A DNA stretch of 32,595 nucleotides from Winogradskyella sp. (GTDB taxonomy: Bacteria > Bacteroidota > Bacteroidia > Flavobacteriales > Flavobacteriaceae): positions 1 through 32,595 of the forward strand of contig JASBSA010000101.1 of assembly GCA_030149175.1 (NCBI GenBank). The letters are read 5' to 3'. The notes under the pieces are model-generated. The model ran no database searches. It was not told the origin of the DNA and saw only the letters and a list, made by a program, of their open reading frames with translations. Numbering within the stretch: position 1 is the stretch's first letter; the number at the start of each line of letters is the position of its first letter. Made by a program: the position numbers and the translations under genes. Positions 6,902-15,332 of this stretch are shown piece by piece.

Positions 6902-7731
6902 AAGCTAGAAACCAATTGTCTTATAGCCACCAAATTGTTTAACAAGCCCTCAAGATTATCTAAATGTAACATGTTGGCACCATCACTTTTGGCGTTAGCA
7001 GGATCAAAATGAGTTTCAATGAATAAGCCATCAACATGATTTACCACACCAGCTCTAGCTATGGTTTCAATCATGTCTGGTCGTCCACCAGTTACGCCAA
7101 TACTTTGATTGGGCTGTTGTAGGGAGTGAGTAACATCCAAAACCGTAGGAGCAAATTTTCGCATGGTTGGAATACCTCTAAAATCTACAATCATATCTTG
7201 GTAGCCAAACATAGTGCCTCTATCTGTTATCCAAGCTTGGCTACTGAGCGTAGTCGAAGTATCGTTGCCAGCATCTTTAACTTTCTGTACAGCATGTTTC
7301 ATAGACTCCGGACTCATAAACTGTCCTTTTTTCAAGTTAACGACTTTGCCGGTTTCAGCAGCAGCTACTACTAAATCAGTTTGACGAACTAGGAAGGCAG
7401 GAATTTGTAAAACATCAACATATTCAGCTGCCTTTGTAGCATCCGAGACTTCATGGATATCCGTAATTGTAGGTATGTCGAAGGTTTGTGAGACTTTTTT
7501 AAGAATCTTTAGAGCTTTTTCATCTCCAATGCCTGTAAAACTATCTATTCTACTACGGTTAGCTTTTTTAAAACTGCCTTTAAATACATACGGAATTTGT
7601 AGTTTGTCTGTAATTGAAACTACCTTTTCGGCAATACGTAATGCCATATCTTCACCTTCAATAGCGCAAGGGCCACAAAGCAAAAAGAAGTTATCAGAAT
7701 CTGTGTGTTTTAATTGTGGAATAGTTATCAA
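6898..7731 (-). CDS. kdsA: 3-deoxy-8-phosphooctulonate synthase (KDO-8-P synthase)
   Basis: KdsA condenses phosphoenolpyruvate with D-arabinose 5-phosphate to give KDO-8-P, the first committed step to the KDO of lipopolysaccharide. The protein has 277 residues and shows LLCGPCAIEGEDMALRIAE at the N-terminus, VFKGSFKKANRSR, FLVRQTDL, the active-site strand ITDRGTMFGYQDMIVDFRG (Arg171) and, near the C-terminus, FIETHFDPANAKSDGANML. The start is TTG at 7731; a stop lies two codons upstream and the next ATG is too far inside. Residues 158-164 (TSTTLSS) have no counterpart in the family pattern GN(D/E)-x-x-x-(I/L)TDRG and are encoded by a dispersed repeat (see repeat at 7240). The rest of the enzyme is intact, so it is probably functional. 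Confidence 0.93.
   Translation of the reverse strand: MITIPQLKHTDSDNFFLLCGPCAIEGEDMALRIAEKVVSITDKLQIPYVFKGSFKKANRSRIDSFTGIGDEKALKILKKVSQTFDIPTITDIHEVSDATKAAEYVDVLQIPAFLVRQTDLVVAAAETGKVVNLKKGQFMSPESMKHAVQKVKDAGNDTSTTLSSQAWITDRGTMFGYQDMIVDFRGIPTMRKFAPTVLDVTHSLQQPNQSIGVTGGRPDMIETIARAGVVNHVDGLFIETHFDPANAKSDGANMLHLDNLEGLLNNLVAIRQLVSSF
7240..7264. repeat. CTGAGCG-AGTCGAAG repeat inserted in frame in kdsA
   Basis: The 21 bases at 7244-7264 match 10189-10209 (downstream of typA) at 19 of 21 positions, both containing ctgagcg, agtcgaag and atcg. Here the repeat lies inside kdsA and codes for residues TSTTLSS plus the preceding Asp. A similar CTTCGACT-CGCTCAG repeat is, from general knowledge, widespread in Flavobacteriaceae intergenic regions. 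Confidence 0.7.
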
Positions 7732-7756
7732 GGCTTAAAACTTTAATGTTAAGTCA

Positions 7757-7764
7757 CAAAGATA
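7757..7764 (-). promoter_or_regulatory. kdsA: -7 promoter box of kdsA
   Basis: On the minus strand TATCTTTG matches the Bacteroidota -7 consensus TAnnTTTG exactly and ends 25 bases before the TTG start of kdsA. No clear TTTG is seen at the -33 position, so the evidence is the box and its distance only. It supports the TTG start. Confidence 0.5.
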
Positions 7765-7769
7765 ACATT

Positions 7770-8129
7770 TTAAAACACCTTTTTTATACTATTTCTTATA
7801 ATCCAGAGCGACATTATAAAGTTGCCAAAAACCAATGCACCACCATAAAATAACAGTTGCTTAGCAGTTTCTGACCAATTCATAATGTTTAAAAGATTAA
7901 ATAAATAGGCAAGAATTACATATGATGACAGGCAAACAAATACAATGCCTAGTGAGAAATTAAGATTTCTGTTGGGTTTAATCAATTGCCACAAAAAGGG
8001 AATGCCAAATAATAATACCGGATATGCCGAAATACCTTCACTTTTATTGATAACGGTAAACCAATAAGCAACTATGCTTATAAAATAAAGATAAGGTATA
8101 AACTTGGCGTACTTGCTAATTGCGTTCAT
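7770..8129 (-). CDS. Small four-helix membrane protein of unknown function
   Basis: A 119-residue protein with four hydrophobic segments (residues ~9-27, 35-50, 56-82 and 91-111) separated by short polar loops; a basic loop (KPNRN) lies between the second and third. I recognise no family. It lies upstream of kdsA on the same strand, 38 bases before it, with a separate kdsA promoter box between them. The start ATG at 8129 is the first in the frame. The gene is plausible by length, hydrophobic periodicity and context only. Confidence 0.6.
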   Translation of the reverse strand: MNAISKYAKFIPYLYFISIVAYWFTVINKSEGISAYPVLLFGIPFLWQLIKPNRNLNFSLGIVFVCLSSYVILAYLFNLLNIMNWSETAKQLLFYGGALVFGNFIMSLWIIRNSIKKVF

Positions 8130-8309
8130 CTGTTTTTGAATTTTAGGGTTCAGACTTATCTGCCGATATGCAGCTGTAAATAGCCCAATTAGCGGTTTGT
8201 TTGGGAGGCTTTTTACTATTAATTAATTTCTGTAACGCCAAGATACAAACTCAAATTGTCTCATTTTTAAAATATAACATATAATTAACGAATTGATAAG
8301 AATAAGACG

Positions 8310-8317
8310 TACCTTTG
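8310..8317 (+). promoter_or_regulatory. typA: -7 promoter box of typA
   Basis: TACCTTTG is an exact match to TAnnTTTG and ends 23 bases before the typA ATG at 8341. The nearest TTG upstream is only 14 bases away, so the -33 element is weak. The box lies inside the longer open frame that starts at 8293, an extra reason to reject that upstream start. Confidence 0.5.
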
Positions 8318-8340
8318 CGCGCTTAAAATCAGCATCAGTT

Positions 8341-10140
8341 ATGACGAAGATTAAAAACATTGCAATTATTGCGCACGTTGACCACGGAAAAACCACCTTG
8401 GTAGACAAGATTATGTACCATTGTCAGTTGTTTCGTGAAAACGAAAACACAGGAGATTTAATTCTCGACAACAATGATTTGGAACGTGAAAGAGGTATAA
8501 CAATCACCTCAAAAAATGTTTCTGTGGTTTACAAAGACACCAAAATAAATATTATAGATACACCTGGTCACGCCGATTTTGGAGGTGAAGTAGAACGTGT
8601 GTTAAATATGGCTGATGGTGTTTTGCTATTGGTTGATGCTTTTGAAGGACCAATGCCACAAACACGTTTTGTGTTACAAAAAGCTGTAGATTTAGGACTA
8701 AAACCTTGCGTTGTTGTAAACAAAGTTGACAAAGAAAACTGTACACCAGAAGAAGTGCACGAAAAAGTTTTTGATTTAATGTTTGAACTTGGTGCTGAAG
8801 AGTGGCAGTTAGATTTCCCAACGGTTTATGGTTCTGCTAAGAACAATTGGATGAGCGAAGATTGGCAAAAGCCAACTGAGAATATTGAGCCATTGTTAGA
8901 TATGGTAATTGAGCATATTCCTGAGCCAAAAATCGAAGAAGGTACAACGCAGATGCTGATTACGTCTTTAGACTTTTCGAGTTTTACAGGACGTATCGCT
9001 ATTGGTCGTTTAACCAGAGGAACATTAAAGGCTGGTCAACCAATTTCTTTGGTAAAAAGAGATAGTTCTATAGTGAAAAGTAAGATTAAAGAACTTCATA
9101 CATTTGAAGGCTTAGGACGTTTAAAAGTTGAAGAAGTACAAGCAGGTGATATTTGTGCTATTGTAGGTTTAGAAGGTTTCGAAATTGGTGATACAGTTGC
9201 TGATTTTGAAAATCCTGAAGGGTTAAAAACCATCGCTATAGATGAGCCAACAATGAGTATGTTGTTTACCATTAACGATTCGCCTTTCTTTGGTAAAGAT
9301 GGTAAATTTGTAACGTCTCGTCACATTAAAGATCGTCTTACTAAAGAGCTTGAAAAGAATTTAGCGCTCAGAGTAGAGGAAACCGATAGTGCCGATAAGT
9401 TTATGGTGTTTGGTCGTGGTGTATTGCATTTATCAGTATTGATAGAAACTATGCGTCGCGAAGGTTATGAACTACAAATTGGTCAACCACAAGTTATCAT
9501 TAAAGAAATTAATGGTGAAAAATGTGAGCCTTTTGAAGAAATGACGATTGATTTACCAGAAAACGTATCAGGTAAAGCCATTGAAATGGTAACGATGCGT
9601 AAAGGTGAAATGCTAAGCATGGAAGCTAAAGGTGATCGTATGGTATGTGAATTTATAGTGCCTTCTCGTGGTATTATTGGTTTACGTAACCAGTTGTTAA
9701 CAGCAACTGCTGGAGAAGCTATTATGGCACACCGTTTTAAAGAATATCAACCTATAAAAGGTGGAATTCCAGAGCGTCAAAATGGTTCTTTGGTATCTAT
9801 GGAAAATGGTACTGCAATTCCGTATTCTATTGATAAACTTCAAGAGAGAGGTAAGTTCTTTATCGATCCAGGAGAAGATATTTACGAAGGGCAGGTTATT
9901 GGTGAAAACTCTCGTCAAGATGATATGACGGTTAACGTAACTAAGACCAAAAAGTTAAGTAACGTACGTTCTGCAGGTGCAGATGATAAAGCTAAGATTG
10001 TACCAGCAATTAAGTTTTCGTTAGAAGAGGCTTTAGAATATATTCAGAAGGATGAATACGTTGAGGTAACACCAAACCACATAAGAATTCGTAAGATTCT
10101 ATTAAAAGAAGTAGATCGTAAGCGAAACAAGAGTTTGTAA
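8341..10140 (+). CDS. typA: Translational GTPase TypA/BipA
   Basis: A 599-residue protein of full family length. It belongs to the elongation-factor-G-like ribosome-binding GTPases and acts in ribosome assembly and stress adaptation. The GTPase motifs are in order: AHVDHGKTT (P-loop, residues ~11-19), RERGITI (switch I), DTPGHADFGGEVERVL (switch II), NKVDKENC (base recognition) and a GSAKN segment (G5). Domain II follows (SSFTGRIAIGRLTRGTL), then the EF-G III/V-like domains with FGRGVLHLSVLIE and VPSRGIIGLRNQLLTATAGEAIMAHRF, and the BipA-specific C-terminal domain ending KRNKSL. I start at the ATG at 8341 because the upstream 16 codons contain the promoter box. The terminator at 10253 closes the unit. 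Confidence 0.97.
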   Translation: MTKIKNIAIIAHVDHGKTTLVDKIMYHCQLFRENENTGDLILDNNDLERERGITITSKNVSVVYKDTKINIIDTPGHADFGGEVERVLNMADGVLLLVDAFEGPMPQTRFVLQKAVDLGLKPCVVVNKVDKENCTPEEVHEKVFDLMFELGAEEWQLDFPTVYGSAKNNWMSEDWQKPTENIEPLLDMVIEHIPEPKIEEGTTQMLITSLDFSSFTGRIAIGRLTRGTLKAGQPISLVKRDSSIVKSKIKELHTFEGLGRLKVEEVQAGDICAIVGLEGFEIGDTVADFENPEGLKTIAIDEPTMSMLFTINDSPFFGKDGKFVTSRHIKDRLTKELEKNLALRVEETDSADKFMVFGRGVLHLSVLIETMRREGYELQIGQPQVIIKEINGEKCEPFEEMTIDLPENVSGKAIEMVTMRKGEMLSMEAKGDRMVCEFIVPSRGIIGLRNQLLTATAGEAIMAHRFKEYQPIKGGIPERQNGSLVSMENGTAIPYSIDKLQERGKFFIDPGEDIYEGQVIGENSRQDDMTVNVTKTKKLSNVRSAGADDKAKIVPAIKFSLEEALEYIQKDEYVEVTPNHIRIRKILLKEVDRKRNKSL

Positions 10141-10157
10141 AAAAATCTTGGTTTGTC

Positions 10158-10226
10158 ATTCTGAACAGTCACACTAAGCTAGCCTGTGCTGAGCGAAGTC
10201 GAAGCATCGAAGTGTAGTTTCAGAAT
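10158..10226. repeat. Composite dispersed repeat downstream of typA
   Basis: Outer inverted arms ATTCTGAA (10158-10165) and TTCAGAAT (10219-10226) enclose ctgagcgaagtcgaagc at 10189-10205. The inner part matches the kdsA insertion (7244-7264); the outer arms match the CTGAA/TTCAG core of the palindromes at 30937 and 31687. It looks like one repeat nested inside another. No coding potential was seen. Confidence 0.6.
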
Positions 10227-10252
10227 ATAGTGATATAATTAGGTAATACTTA

Positions 10253-10286
10253 AAAGAGAAACGCTTTAGGGTGTTTCTCTTTTTTT
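10253..10286 (+). terminator. Rho-independent terminator of typA
   Basis: A perfect 10-base-pair stem, AAAGAGAAAC (10253-10262) with GTTTCTCTTT (10273-10282), a 10-base loop and a run of T to 10286. It lies 112 bases after the typA stop. Confidence 0.8.
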
Positions 10287-10318
10287 CTTATAAATTTGAA
10301 TTAATCAACAAATCATGT

Positions 10319-10873
10319 ATGAAGCTCTTAGATCGTTTTTTAAGAGATTGGCGAATTAAAAAAGCAAAGAAATATATTAGACCTAATGACAAGATTTTAG
10401 ATATTGGGGCTTTTGATAGTTCTTTTTTTGAGATGCTGCTAGATAAGCCAATAGGTTATAGTATAGGTTTAGATCCATTATTAAAAGACGAAATTGTTAC
10501 ATCAAATTATAAATTAATATCTGGTAAGTTTCCTCAAGATCTGCCAAAAGAAAACAAGTTTAATAGTATAACTATGTTAGCGGTTTTGGAGCATATTCCA
10601 AGCGAAGTGCAGATAAAATTAAGTAGTAAACTTTATGACTGTTTAGAACCAAATGGACGAATTATAATTACAGTTCCATCTCCTTTCGTAGACAAAATTC
10701 TATGGGTTTTATCTAAGTTGAGACTAATTGATGGTATGTCTTTAGATGAACATTATGGATTCAGAGCCAAAGACACTCCTAAATTATTTAATTCAGAACA
10801 ATTTAGACTTCTTAAACATGAGCCTTTTCAATTAGGTCTAAATAATTTATTTGTATTCGAAAAAATAGGTTAG
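10319..10873 (+). CDS. Class I SAM-dependent methyltransferase
   Basis: A 184-residue methyltransferase. The SAM-binding motif I ILDIGAFDSSFF is at residues ~26-37, the acidic second motif GLDPLL at about 53-58, and ITMLAVLEHIPSEVQIKLSSKLYDCLEPNGRIIITVPSP covers motifs post-II to III. This is the methyltransferase 11/23 pattern often seen in polysaccharide and lipid clusters. I place the start at the ATG at 10319; the longer frame from GTG at 10271 would begin inside the typA terminator. It converges on the GT2 gene with a 3-base gap. The substrate is unknown; sugar or lipid-carrier modification is inferred from the neighbouring glycosyltransferases. Confidence 0.82.
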   Translation: MKLLDRFLRDWRIKKAKKYIRPNDKILDIGAFDSSFFEMLLDKPIGYSIGLDPLLKDEIVTSNYKLISGKFPQDLPKENKFNSITMLAVLEHIPSEVQIKLSSKLYDCLEPNGRIIITVPSPFVDKILWVLSKLRLIDGMSLDEHYGFRAKDTPKLFNSEQFRLLKHEPFQLGLNNLFVFEKIG

Positions 10874-10876
10874 CAT

Positions 10877-12028
10877 TTATTTTTTCAATCCTAGTACACT
10901 AAAAAATAAACTAAATAATATAGTTTGAATACCTAGTTGCAAAAATGTAATTGCTGGGATAATGACACGTAAGGTCGTAGATGTATCTAGAATTCCATAA
11001 TGTGCATCTTGCCATATGGATAAACCTTTTATGCTTAGGAAAAATCCAAAGAAAAGTAATACAAAACCGATAACCAAACCTCTTTCGAGATTTATAATTT
11101 TAAAGAGTTTATCATAGCGATTAGACTTGGGTAACAATTCATTTTCAACGGCAAAAATTTTGGTTAATCCATAAAAAATGACAAACTGAAATCCTAGCAA
11201 TAAAAAGGAAGACGAATATAATAATGTATGTACATCTAGTGTTGAGTGGTTGAATTTTATTGGGTTAATAACAAGCAAAGTAGACAGGGTTAAGCCAATT
11301 ACCACTAAAAATATACCTGGAAAAAGAAATAACCAATTAGGAGCATAAAGCATTAAAAAACGCAAATGTCTCCAACCGTCGCTCCAAGTTTTTAAATGTG
11401 GCTTTCTGCTGCGTCCATCTTTTTTTAAAGTAGTCGGTACTTCTGTGATTGATAGGTTGTTTAACTTTGATTTTACCACCATTTCAGAGGCAAACTCCAT
11501 ACCAGAAGTTTTGAGATTCATTTTATTGTAAGCAGCTTTTGAAAACCCTCTTAAGCCACAGTGAAAGTCACCAATTTTTACTTTGAAAAATAATCTTCCT
11601 GTAAAAGACAAGACAGGGTTGCCCAAATATTTGTGTAAAAATGGCATAGCGTCTTTTTCTATACCACCTTTAAAGCGATTTCCCATTACCAAATCATAGC
11701 CCTCTCTCAGCTTGCTAAGGTAAGGTAGAAGATTACTAAAATCATAACTATCATCCGCATCTCCCATGATGATATAAGTGCCATTTGCAGATTCAATACC
11801 TGTTTTTAATGCACTGCCATAACCTTTTTTTTTAGCATGTATCACAATAGCATTATTAGCCTTGGCTATTTCAACCGAGTTATCAGTACTACCATTATCA
11901 GCAATAACTATTTCACCATCCACATTGTGGGTATTAAAAAAGTATTGAGCCTTTTTAATGCAAGTCTCCAAGGTTTCTGCCTCATTAAGGCATGGCATTA
12001 CAATAGATAATTCAGGATTTTTTTTCAA
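10877..12028 (-). CDS. Glycosyltransferase family 2 (polyprenyl-phosphate hexose synthase-like) with C-terminal membrane domain
   Basis: A 383-residue protein. The GT2 domain (residues 1-~215) begins ELSIVMPCLNEAETLETC, then IVIADNGSTDNSVEIA, GYGSALKTGIESANGTYIIMGDADDSYDF (the metal-binding DADD near residue 91) and HCGLRGFSK; the rest has four membrane helices (~225-381). This is the layout of dolichyl/undecaprenyl-phosphate mannose or glucose synthases, which load a sugar on the lipid carrier for GT-C enzymes. The start codon is TTG at 12028, as a stop lies two codons upstream and the first ATG is inside the GT2 fold. It overlaps the GT-C-like gene by 17 bases, so the two are likely partners. 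Confidence 0.88.
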   Translation of the reverse strand: MKKNPELSIVMPCLNEAETLETCIKKAQYFFNTHNVDGEIVIADNGSTDNSVEIAKANNAIVIHAKKKGYGSALKTGIESANGTYIIMGDADDSYDFSNLLPYLSKLREGYDLVMGNRFKGGIEKDAMPFLHKYLGNPVLSFTGRLFFKVKIGDFHCGLRGFSKAAYNKMNLKTSGMEFASEMVVKSKLNNLSITEVPTTLKKDGRSRKPHLKTWSDGWRHLRFLMLYAPNWLFLFPGIFLVVIGLTLSTLLVINPIKFNHSTLDVHTLLYSSSFLLLGFQFVIFYGLTKIFAVENELLPKSNRYDKLFKIINLERGLVIGFVLLFFGFFLSIKGLSIWQDAHYGILDTSTTLRVIIPAITFLQLGIQTILFSLFFSVLGLKK

Positions 12029-13292
12029 ATCTTAAGAGATTATAGATGCTAAGAAACAACAAAAATAATAAAGCATAGTTATAAAATAAATAGCGTTGTA
12101 TAGAGTGAGAAGCAAAAGCAATAAACATAGCATTGGACAATATAAGGGATGACAACAAGAAAATAATTGTATAATCCCTACTTCTTGTAAGCCAAGATTT
12201 AGAAAGGCTTATAAAGAAAACAATTACAATAAACCAAAGTAATAATTGAGATTTAAATCCATAAGTAATGTTGGCATAATATAATTTTAACCACTGCTCA
12301 AAATTATTTTGAATCAAAACTTTAGTGAATTCTTTGCAAGCTGCTTCGGTTTCAAAAAACGAATAGGCTGCAATTTTATCAATATCCCAACCATCTGGTC
12401 TATGATTATTAAAATAATAGTTAGTCCCTTGCTGTCTTACTGTTTGATTACATATTTTGGGTAGATTATTATGAAAAAACATATAAGCTTCCTCTGTTGA
12501 GAATTCTGGTTTAACTAATAAATCTTTATGTGTCAAAGTGTCTAAACTTCTTATAAAAATTTCTTTATAGTTTTTATCCTCAATGAGTTTGTAATCTGAC
12601 TTTTTAGATAAGTAAATAGGTGCAGTTGATGCACTTGTATAACCTAAAGGTGTTGGCTTAAAAAAACCATCTTTTAATTTATGGTAAGTACGCTCACTAA
12701 GGCCAGCTATTAGCATAACAACACACATAAGTATAAGACTTGTTAAGTGCTTATTTCTTAAAATCTGTTTTCTATACATAATAAAGTAAGTGCCAGCGAA
12801 GATAAATGTTGAAAACACAAATTGACTTCTAACTGAAAACAGTAAGAGATAAACAAGAATGTAATATTTAAAATACTGTCGTTTATTATTGAAGAGAATT
12901 TCCATTCCAATAGAAATAAATAGAAGATACAGTCCATAACCAAGACCTTCAGAAACTAAATTATTTGCAATACTTAATGGAGGGAAAAATGGGAATAATA
13001 AGATTGTCAGTAATGACAGTTGTAAAAATGTATTCAGCTTAAAAAGGCTTGAAACTTTTGAAAAGAAAAAATGTACTGTAGTAAGGCTAAATATAGTATG
13101 AAACACAACAACAGCAATATCCCAATATGACCCAAAAATCGCAGTAAAAGCTTTAAAAAAAATAACATAGCCCATTTGCCTAAAGGGCATAGCGTTTAAA
13201 TAACTGTAAGTGTCTGGGGAATATAAAGGTTTGTTGAAAATGCAAAAAAAGAAGACACAACCATAAAAGAACAATAAGATTTTTTTTCGCAT
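12012..13292 (-). CDS. Polytopic membrane protein, possible GT-C-type glycosyltransferase
   Basis: A 426-residue protein with about ten membrane helices. Just after the first helix it carries NKPLYSPDTYSYLN, an acidic-residue loop like the D-x-(D/S)-Y loop of lipid-linked-sugar-dependent GT-C enzymes. A soluble loop (~residues 215-335) rich in charged residues follows the helices at ~165-200, and three or four helices close the protein. No family name is certain; a Wzy-type polymerase or other envelope protein is also possible. It starts at the ATG at 13292 and its end overlaps the GT2 gene that would make its lipid-linked donor. Confidence 0.6.
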   Translation of the reverse strand: MRKKILLFFYGCVFFFCIFNKPLYSPDTYSYLNAMPFRQMGYVIFFKAFTAIFGSYWDIAVVVFHTIFSLTTVHFFFSKVSSLFKLNTFLQLSLLTILLFPFFPPLSIANNLVSEGLGYGLYLLFISIGMEILFNNKRQYFKYYILVYLLLFSVRSQFVFSTFIFAGTYFIMYRKQILRNKHLTSLILMCVVMLIAGLSERTYHKLKDGFFKPTPLGYTSASTAPIYLSKKSDYKLIEDKNYKEIFIRSLDTLTHKDLLVKPEFSTEEAYMFFHNNLPKICNQTVRQQGTNYYFNNHRPDGWDIDKIAAYSFFETEAACKEFTKVLIQNNFEQWLKLYYANITYGFKSQLLLWFIVIVFFISLSKSWLTRSRDYTIIFLLSSLILSNAMFIAFASHSIQRYLFYNYALLFLLFLSIYNLLRFEKKS

Positions 13293-13375
13293 TTTCTGTT
13301 ATTTTTTCACTAAGTATTTTTAATCAAATTCATTATAGGTAGACACTTATTTAGGTATAAATTTTACTGAGGTTT

Positions 13376-13404
13376 TTTGTATCAAATCAATTTGCATAAT
13401 TTTA
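13376..13404 (+). promoter_or_regulatory. Possible promoter for the SGNH/aminotransferase operon
   Basis: TTTG (13376-13379), a 17-base spacer and TAATTTTA (13397-13404), one mismatch from TAnnTTTG; the box ends 26 bases before the ATG at 13431. The spacer is shorter than the usual 19-21, so this is tentative. Confidence 0.3.
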
Positions 13405-13430
13405 GAGCGATAACATTGCATTTAGATTAA

Positions 13431-14339
13431 ATGAATTTATTCTTAAAACGGCTATTATTATTTCTTTCTCCATTTGTATTATTGCTGTTTTCTTTAGAAA
13501 TAGCCATTAGAAAAATTCCAAACACCTTTCAACTCAAAGATAATTATTTGCAGAAAAATTCTGCAGAAATAGAAACGTTAATTTTAGGAAGTTCTCATAT
13601 GTTTTATGGTGTTAATCCCCTTTATTTAGATTCAAAAGCATTTAATTATAGCAATGTTTCACAATCTCCGGATATGGATTTAGCAATTTTAAAAACGTAT
13701 GAAGATTCGTTGCAAAATCTAAAAAACGTAATAATTCGACTGTCTTATGATACACTTTTTGAACAATTAAAAGATTCACCAGAAGATTGGAGGCTGAAAA
13801 ATTATAAACTATATACTGATGTTAACTTTGAATATAAATTGAAACATAATTCCGAAGTAATTTCAACAGGGACGAGGCAAGCATTAAAAACTATAAAAGA
13901 TTATTATTTTAAGGACATTCCTGTGCTTAATTGTGACGATTTTGGTTGGGCAAATGACCTCAACAGAAAGCAAAAACCAAATTTAGATGATGTTGGTGTA
14001 AGAATAGCTAAAAAGCACACAGCAAAAAAATGGGATTTATTAAAGGCTAACATAGAGAATTTCGACAAAATTTTAAATTGGTGTAATAAAAGAGGTGTCA
14101 AAGCCTTTGTTATAACACCACCTAGCTATAAAAGTTATTCAGATAATCTAGAAGAAAAACAGTTGGCTAAAATGTTAGAGATTGGTAGATATTTAGACTC
14201 AAAGCACAAGAGTTGTACTTTCATCAATCTCTTAGAAAGTGAAGATTTTAAATCTGAAGACTTCTTTGATCCAGATCATTTAAACGTAGTCGGATCAAAA
14301 AAATTTTCACTTATCATAAATGACCTAATAGAAAATTAA
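13431..14339 (+). CDS. SGNH-fold protein, possible polysaccharide O-acyl esterase/transferase
   Basis: A 302-residue protein with one N-terminal membrane helix (residues ~6-25) and a soluble extracytoplasmic domain. It shows the SGNH block I ILGSSHMFYGVNP at residues 51-63 (Ser54 or Ser55 as nucleophile) and the C-terminal D-x-x-H block DPDHLN with Asp280 and His283, plus RGVKAFVITPPSYKSY for the middle strand. Such membrane-anchored SGNH proteins act on O-acetyl groups of exopolysaccharide (AlgJ/AlgX/DltD-like). The match is to motif pattern only, so the direction (transferase or esterase) is open. It is the first gene of a plus-strand run; the next gene starts 15 bases after its stop. Confidence 0.65.
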   Translation: MNLFLKRLLLFLSPFVLLLFSLEIAIRKIPNTFQLKDNYLQKNSAEIETLILGSSHMFYGVNPLYLDSKAFNYSNVSQSPDMDLAILKTYEDSLQNLKNVIIRLSYDTLFEQLKDSPEDWRLKNYKLYTDVNFEYKLKHNSEVISTGTRQALKTIKDYYFKDIPVLNCDDFGWANDLNRKQKPNLDDVGVRIAKKHTAKKWDLLKANIENFDKILNWCNKRGVKAFVITPPSYKSYSDNLEEKQLAKMLEIGRYLDSKHKSCTFINLLESEDFKSEDFFDPDHLNVVGSKKFSLIINDLIEN

Positions 14340-14354
14340 GCTTATTTTTGGTTA

Positions 14355-15332
14355 ATGTCAGCTTATAAAGTAGCGTTATATAATTCTTCAGATAAAAGTT
14401 CTTGGGATAGCTTCATTTCAAAAAGCAACCAACAAACATTTCTATTCCTAAGAGATTTTATGGACTATCACAGTGATAGGTTTCAAGATTTTTCATTGAT
14501 GATCTATAAAGATGATGAGCTAATCGCATTATTGCCAGCAAACAAGGTTGTTGATTCTGCGTATTCTCATCAAGGGTTAACCTATGGTGGATTGGTTTAC
14601 AAATTGAGCTTAAAGAGCCAAGATGCTGTAAGTATTTTAAAAACAGTTTTAGAGTATTTGGCAGGAAATGGAATTAAAACTCTCCTGATAAAAGAATTAC
14701 CTTTCGTTTTCTTGGATAACCAGACTAATAATCCACTAGCATATTTGTGTTTTAAACTTAAAGCACAATTACAGCGTATGGATATGCATTCTACTTTAGA
14801 ACTAAAATTCAAAAGTTATAATAGAAGTAGAAAAAACGGTTATAAAAGAGGCTTAAAAAATAATCTTACAGTCATAGAAACAGACGACTTTGAAAGTTTT
14901 TGGAATGAAATTTTGATACCAAATCTAGATGATAGACATGATGTAAAACCAGTTCATAGCCTAGAAGAAATACAGCTTTTAAAATCTAGATTTCCAAATA
15001 AAATCAGGCAGTTTAACGTTTATCTTAAAGATAAAATAGTAGCTGGTACAACCATTTTTGAAACAAAGCATGTAGCGCACAGCCAGTATATTTCTGGGAA
15101 TGCAGATAAAAACACTTTGGGCAGCTTAGATTTTTTACATCATTATCTTTTAGAAGAGGTTTTTGCGGATAAAAGGTATTTTAATTTTGGGATTTCTAAT
15201 GAAAATGATGGTCAGAATATTAATGAAGGCTTGCAGTATTGGAAGGAAGGCTTTGGAGCGCGTTCCGTCACGCAAGGGTTTTACAAGATTGATACGGTTA
15301 ACTATAAACTCCTAGAGGATTTCTACATATGA
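14355..15332 (+). CDS. FemAB/GNAT-fold acyltransferase (acetyltransferase-6-like)
   Basis: A 325-residue protein with two GNAT-like halves. The N-terminal half has [17 protein letters not shown] and a strand-rich segment IALLPANK; the C-terminal half has [35 protein letters not shown] and [46 protein letters not shown], which is the FemAB-type substrate site pattern. Members acylate aminosugars or peptides. It overlaps the start of the aminotransferase gene by 4 bases (ATGA), so the most likely role is N-acylation of the amino sugar made by that enzyme. In the known Fdt/Qdt pathways the acetyltransferase is a left-handed beta-helix protein; this enzyme would be a different solution. Confidence 0.75.
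   Translation: MSAYKVALYNSSDKSSWDSFISKSNQQTFLFLRDFMDYHSDRFQDFSLMIYKDDELIALLPANKVVDSAYSHQGLTYGGLVYKLSLKSQDAVSILKTVLEYLAGNGIKTLLIKELPFVFLDNQTNNPLAYLCFKLKAQLQRMDMHSTLELKFKSYNRSRKNGYKRGLKNNLTVIETDDFESFWNEILIPNLDDRHDVKPVHSLEEIQLLKSRFPNKIRQFNVYLKDKIVAGTTIFETKHVAHSQYISGNADKNTLGSLDFLHHYLLEEVFADKRYFNFGISNENDGQNINEGLQYWKEGFGARSVTQGFYKIDTVNYKLLEDFYI

Noticed and set aside
8182-8214. Hairpin AGCC...GGCT followed by TTTTT as a terminator
   Set aside because: The stem is only 4 base pairs plus a bulged CAA/TTG, and there is no plus-strand gene upstream for it to end.
8293-8340. Longer typA start at 8293
   Set aside because: The extra 16 codons contain the promoter -7 box; TypA proteins start close to the P-loop.
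10271-10318. GTG start for the methyltransferase at 10271
   Set aside because: It lies within the typA terminator hairpin and the added residues have no family match.
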